DNA of 64,000 bases from Jacaranda mimosifolia (taxonomy: Eukaryota; Streptophyta; Magnoliopsida; Lamiales; Bignoniaceae), in assembly GCA_018894105.1 (NCBI GenBank), contig CM032127.1, positions 1,707,001 through 1,771,000 on the forward strand, in the 5' to 3' direction. The notes under the pieces are model-generated. The model made no database searches. It was not told where the DNA came from and worked only from the letters and a program-made list of their open reading frames with translations. Both the position numbers and the translations under genes were made by a program. Numbering within the stretch: the stretch's first letter is position 1; each line of letters begins with the position of its first letter. Below are positions 13,101-23,751 of this stretch, piece after piece.

Positions 13101-13857
13101 CACATCGGTGAAATAAATAAATTGTGATCTCTATATATGGTCTTGGACAATCCTCACCTCTTGAGCTAGCTTTTGGGATTGAGTTAAGCCCAAGGTCCAT
13201 TCTTTAATAACCCGCAAGCAAAACTCGAGCACAATAGTTTACTAGCATCTAAGCTGCATTTGTCATTGCTTTGCAAAAATTGCCAATGAATCGAAAAACC
13301 ATCCTAATTCTCTATACCAATACTCAAAGTCGATTATACTATCATTTATCACATCCCGGGGCAGCAAAAGCCCATCACGAGACCGAAGCTCTTTATCTAA
13401 TCTTTTCTCATATCATTGTCAGCACAATAGACTCATTAGCAAGTACTTTGCATTCATCATCGATTTCAGAAAAGAATTAACTCATTTACAAGACTTAAGT
13501 TACAAGGTGAGTCTGCATTCACTTATAAACTATTCCAATTTTCTTTTCCAAGCTTTTTTCTAACGCAACGTAGGATATAAAAAGGAAAAAAAAAATCAAA
13601 TAACAATAATACACTCCAAATGATTGAGAGAATGACATTCATCCACGAACACAGATAATTTTGTAGAAAACTTAACAGTGCATATCACAGCCCGCCGATT
13701 ACATGATTAAGATTCAGGATTCACATCCATGAAACTAGGAGAAAACTAGCTTGGTAGATAGGAAGGACAAAACCTTGGAGAGATCTATGTGCTTGTAGAG
13801 AGACCAATCGGAGGAGCAATCGTGCTCTTCGCAGCTGTGATCGTGCAAGCATGCCAT
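10132..13857 (-). CDS. PITH domain-containing protein
   Basis: Eight exons: 13857-13774, 12073-11993, 11547-11498, 11057-10980, 10756-10699, 10622-10573, 10388-10280 and 10197-10132. They encode 191 residues. The N-terminus MACLHDHSCEEHDC is Cys/His-rich, then SSDWSLYKHIDL leads into the PITH domain (named for the C-terminal proteasome-interacting domain of thioredoxin-like proteins). Domain landmarks are EGDPELILFIPF, VKIKSISVVGG, FINRDGIDF, LHFPDNFGGD and IHYIGLKGEATQ. There is no thioredoxin domain, so this is the stand-alone type close to Arabidopsis At2g25950. Its role in plants is not well defined. Animal homologues include PITHD1 and the tail of TXNL1, which binds the 26S proteasome. 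Intron 1 (12074-13773) is unusually long and contains a complete miniature LTR element. Confidence 0.93.
12857..13214 (+). mobile_element. TRIM-type miniature LTR retrotransposon in intron 1 of the PITH gene
   Basis: Two direct repeats of 120 bp, 12862-12981 and 13090-13209, both start TGTTAGTGTC and end TCTTTAATA, with about ten mismatches. Immediately after the first is TGGTATCGGAGCC (12982-12994), one base away from the primer-binding site complementary to initiator-Met tRNA. A G-rich tract precedes the second repeat. Perfect 5-bp target duplications ACCCG flank the element (12857-12861 and 13210-13214). The element proper is 348 bp, with no coding capacity, exactly the TRIM pattern. It must have been mobilised by another element. 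Confidence 0.9.
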
Positions 13858-13929
13858 CTTTCTGCTCGGTTTGTGTATGTGTGTGTGAGTGTGTTAAGCT
13901 AAGAAGTTCGGAGAGGGGGCTAGAAGATA

Positions 13930-13937
13930 TATTTATA
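13930..13937 (-). promoter_or_regulatory. Candidate TATA box of the PITH gene
   Basis: The minus strand reads TATAAATA, about 73-80 bases before the start codon at 13857. That leaves a leader of roughly 45 bases if transcription starts 30 bases downstream. Position and match to the plant consensus support it. Confidence 0.5.
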
Positions 13938-14047
13938 CCGACTTCTTTTTTGTGAGTTGGGGGTTCTTTTGTGGTTTATGATTTGAGGGCTCAAAAGAAA
14001 TTTTGCTTCAGAAGAGGGGTTAAAAGATAAATACGATGCAAATACTA

Positions 14048-14626
14048 TATCATGTAATAGGAATGCCAATTTATATTCAATACGCAGGTACTCGCTCTGA
14101 TCTGCTCTAATTGGGGTGGATAGGAAACTCGCTCCGCAGTGGGTTGGGCGGGGGGTGGATTCAGGTTTATAGTAAATCCACCTGACTCAATTAGAAGTAT
14201 ATATATATATATATATTAAATTTAGCTTTTTACAAAAAAAATATATTTACTAAACATATCATAGTTGTTAGTCCTTTTTTCCTTTCCCTCTCATTCTTCA
14301 CAATTCCGACAATCGTGACTTGTGACTTTAGCGCAAGTGTTGATTGTTCATTTAAAATAAAATGGCTTTAAATTATAGATTGTTGTGACAGAATGATAAG
14401 CTATATTAAATGGTTTGTCCTAGTTGAAATCTATATAATATTTGAGTTAAAATTGTAGTATTTCGTTAATTGTATAGTGTATAGTATTTTAAAAAAAAAC
14501 AAAAAATATTAATTAAGTGCATGTATAACTGGGGAAGGTTCGGACTTTAGATTTACATTACAGATAAAATTCGAATTGAGTCAAAACCTGCACCACCCCA
14601 GTCCATTGCCATCCTTATCATGTAAT
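14048..14626. mobile_element. Non-autonomous DNA element with 11-bp target duplication (Mutator-like candidate)
   Basis: The 557-bp segment 14059-14615 is flanked by perfect copies of TATCATGTAAT (14048-14058 and 14616-14626). Its ends are imperfect inverted repeats: AGGAATGCCAAT on the left, and AGGATGGCAAT reading inward from the right. Both are followed by GGTGG / GCAGGT-rich sequence. An unusually long duplication of 9-11 bp and GGATGGCAAT-type ends fit non-autonomous Mutator-like elements. There is no coding capacity. Confidence 0.75.
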
Positions 14627-16481
14627 TTCTTCTTTTAATTTTTCCTCATTAAAATTCTTGATCCAAAATTGCATAAAGAAAATGAGGACCTGCATGTCTC
14701 CCTCTTATTTGATTTGTGCAACAGATGAAGTGATGAACAATATTGTTGAATTGATGTGTATTTGTGTAATTGTTTTTTTCCTTTCATTTACCCCTAAAAA
14801 AATATATGTGCATAATTTTATGGTGGAATTAGTCTAATTCAATATTCTCATACTAGATTGGTTCTTCGTAATTCTCCCTTTAATACAAATGGTAGATAGG
14901 AATTGAACTGTTTCACAACGTTTTAAGTCGAATACACATACCACTTAAATCAGTAAATAACCAAACCGTTGGAACCTTCTCCAACCTTATGATATGATAA
15001 GTCGACATTGAAGTGTCAAACGATTCTATAAACAAGAGCAGTGTTTGTTTATAATATGTGGACTTATGGAATGTTGTTACATTAAGAAACATAATATTCG
15101 TATCTCATATTTCTATATGATAATACGCTTTATACAAATTGATATTGCTATTTGTGTTAATTTCATTAATAAATTTTAAAAATCAGTATATGACATTCTC
15201 TTGAGTATTAATCACGATGTATTCTTTTATAAAATATTTGTACTAAAATTAATTTAATTACATATTTATTTTATCACGTCATCACATTATACTTTATTGA
15301 AAAACTATTATGGATTATTGAGAATTCACCTTTTCTTTCCCTCTCCAATCATGAAAAACAGAGAGTTGAAGCCTAAAAAATTAAGAAAGATCTTCGAGTC
15401 TCCCCTCAACTTTCCAACTTTTAAGACTCGAACATTTATTTATCTCAAGTATAAATTAAACTAATATTTAAATAAATATTTAAATAAAATGTAAATAATA
15501 TTGATGAACTCATTATTATTATTATTATTTTGAGGTGGGGGAGGTGAGATATCCACCCAATAATATTCATTTTTCTAGAATAACATTTTACTTTCCAATA
15601 TATTATCATTTTATAGTAATGATTTAGGTGCTACTTAACTTTAACTCTCACTTTCTAATGCAAATATGTGAAGATGAACAAATATATAAAAAATTATGCT
15701 AAGTGAAACAAGTAATTTCAAATATTGATCAATGGAATATCAAAAAATATAAAAAATTATAATTCAAAATTCTATATATTTCACTATATGATTAAAATCT
15801 TGTTTTATTTCATGTAAACTGTATAGATGTTTTATTAGCTATCGTACTAATAGAAGCCAATCATATTGACTAACTAAAAGTGACAAAAAAAAAAAAAGAA
15901 TTAATGCAAGGGATGCGCTTTATCTCATTCCATGTTTCTTCTTTCTACAAACCTGTCATTTAGACGAGAGCTTTAATATCATATTATACTTACAATTGCT
16001 GGAATATATATATATATATATATATTTCAATGGTGCACCAAAGCAGAAAATCGATAATGCCAAAATTCATATTGTTACTAATATGTATTGCTAGTAGAAA
16101 TTTTTTATCAACAACCGACAAGACCTTTTCAAATGCTCTGTGAAGAATGTTAGAATCTCATATAAATGCTATTCAATAAAAAAAAAAAAATTTTAAAAGA
16201 AGCTCAATTTATTTTTCTTAATTAACAAGTTGAGAAATAGGGTAGGACCATTTTCTCGAAATAGGAAAAATATAAAGAGATGGAACACTATTTTAAATGA
16301 AATTTTTGGAATAACTTTTCTATCATTTCTTACATTTTCATCACAAACAAAAAACGAAAAATCCTATCAATCACAATCAATTTTCCCCGTCATTTTTTCC
16401 TTCCACCAAACACGCCTTTACTTCCTTCATCTCCCGCAACTTTTTTGAAATGACAAAATCGCCCTCCAAACCCGCACGAAA

Positions 16482-19400
16482 ATGCCCAAAATCTCTCGGC
16501 ACAGAGACACAGACGAGAAACTAAAGATGGAAGTAACAGAGGTACGGAGCATAACCCCACCACTGGGAGGCCCTCCATCTTCGCCGGGGCAGAGCAGCGG
16601 CGGAGGATACACACTTCCCGGGGGCCGATTTTCGAGCGAGGACATCCTATTCTGCATCGATGTGGGCCCGGAAACGATGGTGGAGATGAAGGTGAACGGG
16701 CCTAATGGGCGGCCCTACACCAGATTGGACTCCATAAAACAGGCTATTCTGCTTTTCGTCCATGCTAAGCTCAGCATCAACTCCGATCACCGATTCGCCT
16801 TCTGCGGCCTCTCGAAATCCACTCATTGGGTATTCATTTTTTGCTTGTTTTATTAATGTCTAGCTATTGCTATCGCTTCAAGAGATATTCTTATAATCAA
16901 ATTTGTTGTCGAGGATTTCTTGTTAATTCCTTGGTTTGCGTAAGTGAGTTTAGGCTCATTTGATGCTACCCAAGTGGGCTTAGAGTTGTTGTATTAGGAT
17001 GATTTCGGGGCATCATCAAGTTCGTATGCCCAATTGGATGGCATGAGATTTCCCCTATTCACAAGTATTAATGGGTCTATAAGTTTTATTGAATCAGGCG
17101 CTTATCAACACTCATTCGAAATGCATGACTTAAGATTTATGAATGAGTTTACTTATTTGGGTGACATGTAGTTTTAGATGGTAATTGAAAAGATTTTTGA
17201 AAATTTATCCTTAAAATGTTAATTGCTGAAAGTGGCAAAGGAGTGCTGGTCACACAATTTGTAGTACTTTAGTTAAAACTGTATGAAAGTCTTACTGCAT
17301 GGTAATGTAGATGATACCATAACTAAGTTCACTCAGAGGGTTACTCTTGCAAAGTGATCTAAATTCTTAAAAGTGTAAGATGACTCTTTATGTTCTATGG
17401 TGTTCTTAATTCTTTCTAAAGCTAAGTTAAAGAATAACTAGGATGGATGAATCAGATGCTGAATGACTTAGTTTTCTGTTATGAGCACTGAAAAGGAATT
17501 TGACCCAAGTATAACTGTAAAAGCATTGTTATTAGAATACTTCTTTGATATTAGATTGTGTCCGTTGACACTGCTTGGGTGCTTTTCAATCCAAAGAAAC
17601 CGTGCATTATGGAATTTTTGATTGCATCATCCTAGTTGGATATTTGACGTGTATGTTACCAAGTGTATTTTTTAGAGATCGTAAATATTTGATATATCAT
17701 CTTTCCAACAGCTTAAACTTTTAGATGATGTGGTCATATAATATGGTAAAAGAGCGAAGCAACACAAAAGGTTCTGAGTTTAAATCTCATTGCCACCATA
17801 TATGGAACAAGTTTGACGTGCTAGGCTTTGCTAAAAGACTATTGCCTGCACTTGGTGGAGCGTGTTAGAGATTTAAATATTTAATAATCATCTCTTGGCA
17901 GCTTAAACTTTTATGTGATGTCATCGTTCAATAGTATTCAGTATGTCTCACTAACATGTTATTGTATCTCGCTTTTGAATATTCACTTCATGTGAAGTGT
18001 CTTAGCTAGCAAACCCTTTTACTGCGGTTTCTCCCAGTCATTTTGCTAGTGAGGTAAATTAACTACTGTTAGTTAACCACATGGATGGATCTGAGTTTCT
18101 CCCTTTGTTTCTTGGTGAAGCTCCGAAAAGAATTCAGCAGTGAAGTTGACTCAGTGATTGCTGCTTTGCGTGGTGTCTCAGTGGATTCATCGTCCAGTCA
18201 TGCAGATCTCACTCAGCTATTTAGGGTAGCAACTCATGAAGCAAAGAAGTCTCGTGCACAAAATCGGATATTCCGGGTGGTGAGTGACCATGTGTTAGCT
18301 CATTTGGATTCTTCTCATAATTCTGTTGAGGTTGAGCAAGCTAATGCTAACCCTTCCACTTTGGGCATTTAAGATACAGGAGGGATCAATTTTCCCATAA
18401 AACTCATTATGCAAATGGTAGGAAAATTAGTCGCAGGATACAATTAACAGCTTGTTTTTCTTTTATATTATCTTTTTCTAAATGATGATTTCATTTGATA
18501 TATTTTATAACCTCAAAATTTACAATAAAATAACATGTACCCTAAGAAATAAATGAAAGCTCGTCGCATGAAAACTAAAATTCATTTTATAGATCAATTG
18601 CTATTCACTGTTCCAAAACGATGGTGGGTGTATCATTTTTCTTTAACCTGACAAGAGCTCAAGGGAAAGTTGCATGATTTATAGCTTATCCTTCCCTTCT
18701 TTTTCCGAAGCATCTCCAGCATGTCTTGACTTGATGCTTAGACGATGATGATGATTATAGAGATAGAACATATTTTACTTATCCAAATCTATTTTTAATT
18801 GATGAACCATTAACTAAAATTGAGAGATTTCTTATGCATATAATTGGAAATTTATTTTTGCTGCATATGAATTCTCCAGCATTGATGATTCTATAATTTC
18901 AAACTTAACTCACAACTGAACATGTAAAGAAAACTAATATCTTTTCCTTTTCTATCACCTCTCCTGCTTTTCCTGAGAAACATTTGCACACATAATTTTC
19001 CTGGTTACCAAATCAAGCATAATTGGTTGTCTAGTTTATCTTGCAAGTGTGGTATATTTTCCCTGCACCCCTCCCTATCCGATGAACCTTTTATGAGTTG
19101 TTATGTTTTGGAATATGCCACCCTACTGTATTCTTCTCCCATTTTCATGCCATATTTGATGCATCAACAGTGTTTGGGCCAATTACTTGGAACCACTCGA
19201 TTCCGAAGCCATTCATTCTCCCCTCTCAATTTGCGTTCGCCAGCCACTAAAACAATACTTTTTCATATTGTGTCTTTTACTTACTAGTGTAATTGAAACT
19301 GCAGCTAGGGTGGGGGTACAAAAAAGATTTAACTGTAGTCTCCATTATGTAATTTTTCTGAGAGCTGCTTGGGTGCAGTTTTGTTGACAGATAGCCAATC

Positions 19401-20011
19401 TTTTTGAAAAGGGTATGAAACTGGACTCTCCTTTCTGTGTACGTGACACCAGCCGAAGGGTGTGATTTGCGTTCTCAGATTTTTTTGTCGTTTTTCACTT
19501 TACCTAATTTATATCATTTTGTTGAAGCATCTGTAAAATAGTGGTGAATCTTCTCCATATTGGGTTTATTCTGATGGTATTGTTTGATTTTCCAGTCTCC
19601 TGGTCTATAACTCCATATTCACGCAAAATCTTAACCTGTAGTCTGTTGGTTCAGATCTTGCTCTACTGTAGGTCATCTATGCCCCCACAATATCAATTGC
19701 CTTCTACTCTGAAACTATTCACCTTGGATGTTATGTACCTCCACGACAAACCTGGACCTGATAATTGTCCACAAATGGTGTATGATACCCTGGTTGAGGC
19801 CCTTGAACGAGTCAGTGAATTTGAGGCCTATATATTTGAGAGTGGTCAAGGATTGACTCGTGCCCTCTTCCGTCATATGTGCGTGCTTTTATGCCATCCT
19901 CAGCAACGCTGCATACAGGACGACGTGGACCTACCCAAGTCTTTAACAAAGAAATCTCCTGCAGCAGACAATGCACAAGGGGACGATACTGTTGCCGTCT
20001 CCAGCCAATGA
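16482..20011 (+). CDS. BABAM1: BRISC and BRCA1-A complex member 1-like protein (MERIT40/BABAM1)
   Basis: Three exons in phase 0: 16482-16829, 18121-18279 and 19655-20011. They give 287 residues. The core resembles a von Willebrand factor A fold: FSSEDILFCIDVGPET at the start, then LDSIKQAILLFVHAKL, HRFAFCGLSKSTHW and ADLTQLFRVATHEA. It continues ILLYCRSSMPPQYQLP and KLFTLDVMYLHD. In animals this subunit scaffolds the K63-specific deubiquitinase assemblies BRISC and BRCA1-A that act in DNA repair and signalling. Plants have the same core set of subunits. The segment before residue 45 is Pro/Gly/Ser-rich and probably disordered. A second in-frame Met at 16527 (MEVTEVRS) could be the true start, giving 272 residues. 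Intron 1 (16830-18120) carries a TRIM-like element and intron 2 is 1.4 kb. Confidence 0.9.
17665..17938 (+). mobile_element. Degenerate TRIM-like LTR element in intron 1 of the BABAM1-like gene
   Basis: Two related direct repeats, 17670-17743 and 17863-17933, share AGCTTAAACTTTTA and end in AATA. The first is followed by TGGTAAAAGAGC (17744-17755), a decayed initiator-Met primer-binding site. Perfect 5-bp duplications GTATT flank the whole (17665-17669 and 17934-17938). The element is 264 bp and non-coding. The repeats are clearly more diverged from each other than those of the element at 12862, so it is older and a different family. Confidence 0.78.
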
Positions 20012-23000
20012 GGTAAAAATATCATTAAGCAAGAAATCAAGGCTTTGTGTTCAATTCTGTTTGTTAACCAATCAAGTGTATGGATACTGTCTAACTGTTA
20101 TGATGAATTTGTTATGAATGAGAAGAGAGGTTCCAATGTGGGTTGAAATTTGTGACTTCATTTTTCTTGTTTTCCATTTAGCTTTGATGCATTTTTCTTG
20201 ATTTTTTAATGGAGGGAATCCTGGGCAAATTGTTGATAAGATAGATAGATGCATGGACTTAGCACAGCCATTTTTCTTGTTCTTAGCTAATCTTTGGACA
20301 TACTCTGCATTGTGATGAATGGATGAATAGATGATCTGATCCACAAATAAGATTGAATTATGTTTATAAATATTCAGTATAATACTCAATAGAATTTGAA
20401 AAAATATAGATATATGAGATTGTGATAAACACATCTGTATAATACTTGTTTTAGATAAGTCATGTAATTTGTATCAATAGTTCTGGACCTTTAGCTTTGT
20501 GAATAAACTTATGATTGCTTGCTTTACCAGAATGCTACAAGTCCACACTCAACTGCACATCTGTACTAATTTCAAATTTGATATATTTGACTTATTGTAA
20601 ATTATTTATCAGCATGGAGGCTATGGCTGTCTACTTATCAATTTTCTGCAGTGATAAACTTGCCTTATAAATTATAATCTTAAGGAAAGAAAACTATGGC
20701 TGGGGATTTTTATGATTATGTAATAGAGATAGGAGAAATTTAATTTAATAATTATAGAAGGGTAAGCATAATCAATGAGAAAAAATAATAATAAAGCAAT
20801 TGATGATGTTTGTATTGCAAGGCATTACTTAAAATTGTGATGATGTAACAATGTATTAAACCAAAGTATTTCATTACTATTAATGTCAATACCATTGTCC
20901 TTTCATAAGAATCTAAAGTCGGTCTATTTAATTTTTTGAATAGAAAACCGACTAAACGGATGTTGAGGTCATTTTGTAACTTGTCCAATTATCAACCCAA
21001 GAAACAATACATAAACATACAATTATATAAATATACATATGCGCATTATTTTTTTTATATAGAATTCTTAGAATTCAAACTTCAAATCTCACAGTTAGAA
21101 GTAAAAGAATAATACAACTTGATCAATTGATCACTCGATACATATGTATGTGTATATTATATCTGCTTATATATTTATGTATAAACATATATTGTTTTAT
21201 TATTTTTTTCACATATATATATACATATGCACGTTATAAATTCGTTAGATTCAAACTTCTAATCTCATATTTTATGTGTGAAACTAATATCATTAGGTCA
21301 AATGTCTCTCGACTTTTTACTATCAAGGCCAAGATATTATTATTGGCCCTCAACATTCCAAAGATTTGAAAGCTGGCTTCTTTCTCACACACGCACACAC
21401 ACACACATGTGTGTGAGTTTTCTTCCAAACCCTAGGGTCCCTCTCTTCATGTGGAACCTTGTACATTATGTCTGTGATTATTAGATCCCACTATGATAAG
21501 ATCCTTGCTAATTTTCTTATCTTTAAAAATTAAAAAATAACAGCCCATTATCCCTTAAAGTCAACTTGGCATTATTATCAATTAACACAAAAAAAAAAAA
21601 AAAGATAGGTAGGTTGATTCTTTTATATGAGGTTGATAAATGAATCAAACTGCTAAAAAATGGGTCTAAAATATTATTAGGAGATTCTAGATTGTTCAAC
21701 ATCAACTCTTCGTATTAGGTAATAAACATTGTCAATACAACTAATGAAATAATAAAATCTTAGTTGTGTGGTAATATTTTAGGAGCCAAATCTCCAGAAT
21801 TGCCTAATTCATTTTAATTAATCTTGATTTAAGCTCCATTCTCTTACCATTCATTGTAATATTTTAAGTTTTTATATTTTCGTGTAATAATTTCATTATC
21901 GATTCAGCATAGCATTTGGTCTAGGAAAAAGCACTTGGCCACTTGGTTCTATGAGCCAAACATGAAAATGACATATAATATTGATGCTGCTCAAATTAGA
22001 CTTAGTATATTTATCTCTTAAACCGATAAGTTAAAATAAGGTTAGATTCAGATCAATTTCACTGTATGATTCTACATGATGGCTATTGAGAGATAGATCG
22101 GAGCTTGAACTGTGAGAGGTCTTCGGGTTGGCTTAGACATCATTGTGGAATGTGAGCAAAACTCTTTTCTTGTTGTCCACTTGCATAAATGAGAGGGTAT
22201 TTATAATTTTTGAGTGAGGTGGCCCAATGTCATTTGTTTGCGGTGTCATTTTGGGATGATGTCAAGTGTCCGTTAACAAACGGTTTAGATTAATGCATGT
22301 TTCCACATAACTTGATCTGTTAAAAGAGATGCGGATCCCAGGGCTGATATATATGTATATATTGCAATCTTCCGGGGGTATTTGAGTAATTTTTGCTTCC
22401 TTTCACCATCAAATACATAAAAGTAGTCCACTTGATTTACTACAATTCTTTTTATTTCTACAAATTGATCAATTTGAATAAATCAAGCTAAACTTCTTGC
22501 TTATTTTAAGTTGGGGCAGTTGACTGGTATCAACCTTTTCCTTTACAAGGCTACAAACCTGCAAAAAGGGCTTTTTCCTCTTGGTTGGCATTGCTATCTT
22601 TTGAGTCCACATTTTGTGTAAAGTGCATCTAACATAGATGATTTTATTTGTTAGCTTATGTCCTCTTGATGGAAAAAAGTGGTTGGCATGTTCAATTATG
22701 GGGTTGCTTTCTTGAAATTTGCCCTCTATTCACTATGAAGGAATTTAGACCTCTTATAGTATTTGACAATTTGCAAAAAGTTGGCTTTTTTTAAGTGATT
22801 GATGAGAAGAATGAAAGAAATGAAAGAGAAAAAATAAAACAAACGATGGTAGCTATATAACATCAGAAAATTCTTATATCGATCAGATAAGAAAAAAATC
22901 AAATAATCTGTATTATGCCACGTATCAATATATTATGAATCTCACTGCTGACAATATAATTCGAATCACGTAATATTTTCACAATCGTTCACATCTTCTG

Positions 23001-23496
23001 TTACATTGATTTATCAAGTAATTCATAACTACATAATTAACTGAAATCTTTTTTTTTTTTGGGCAATAAAAACTCCCATTTCTCAAAGACTCAAAATCAC
23101 TCTTCTTAATTTAGAAAATTTTGTCTAAAATATTAAAAGTCAACACTTTAATAGGTTCTATTGCTCATTCAAGTGGCAACCTACTTTTGTACACTCTTCA
23201 ATCCTATCAAAGTACACATAGGATGCCCCTTGAAATGAATCTTGGGGTAGCCTAAATTAATAACCCAAATATTAAATAAAACAACTCAATTATTGAACAA
23301 CCAGTTAGTATTTTTCAACTCTCTGGGAGCCACTACTATTAATTATTTCAAGAATTAAAAATAAATAAAAATTCAGCCAACCTGCATATTCCAAGGTCAA
23401 GTCCTTATATATGGGAACCATTCTCCCATCTGTTGGATTCCAAAAGTAAATGCACAAGAAGAAAACTTCAAACAGTTGAAAAAAGAAAGAAAAAAA
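20012..23496. other. Intergenic region with SINE-like and simple repeats
   Basis: No gene is recognised in these 3.5 kb. Bases 21222-21302, and less clearly 21035-21130, match the SINE-like family also present at 31983-32073 on the minus strand. A (CA)n run lies at about 21390-21406. The right end holds the PP2C promoter. Open frames here are short and lack family matches. Confidence 0.5.
23405..23412 (+). promoter_or_regulatory. Candidate TATA box of the PP2C gene
   Basis: TTATATAT lies about 85-92 bases before the start codon at 23497, a normal distance for a plant promoter with a leader of about 60 bases. No other TATA-like word lies closer in an acceptable position. Confidence 0.5.
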
Positions 23497-23715
23497 ATGG
23501 GAATTTGTGCATCCATTTCATCATCTTCAGAAATACATGATGATACTTATGGCCATGAAAATGCAGTATACTTTAGAGGAATTAGTGATGGATCACAATG
23601 TGTTGGCTCAACATATTCTCACACAGGAAGCAAAGGATTAAACCAAGATTCTGCTATTCTTTTCCAGGTAACATGAAAACATTGCCTTGAGTTAATTTTT
23701 TGCACAAAAAGAGAC

Positions 23716-23751
<36 letters not shown>

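Larger units (their letters stand above)
13858..16481. other. Divergent intergenic region with repeats, between the PITH and BABAM1-like genes
   Basis: This 2.6-kb stretch separates two genes that face away from each other, so it carries both promoters. Bases 14059-14615 form a transposable element (listed separately). (AT)n runs occur at about 14200-14215 and 16006-16025, and an ATT run at about 15517-15529. No coding sequence is supported. The last 100 bases before 16482 turn C-rich, as a leader would. Confidence 0.55.

Noticed and set aside
12862..13209. Assignment of the intronic LTR element to the Cassandra family
   Set aside because: The CCCACATCGG word is shared with several plant TRIM families, but no 5S rRNA-like sequence is present in the LTRs.
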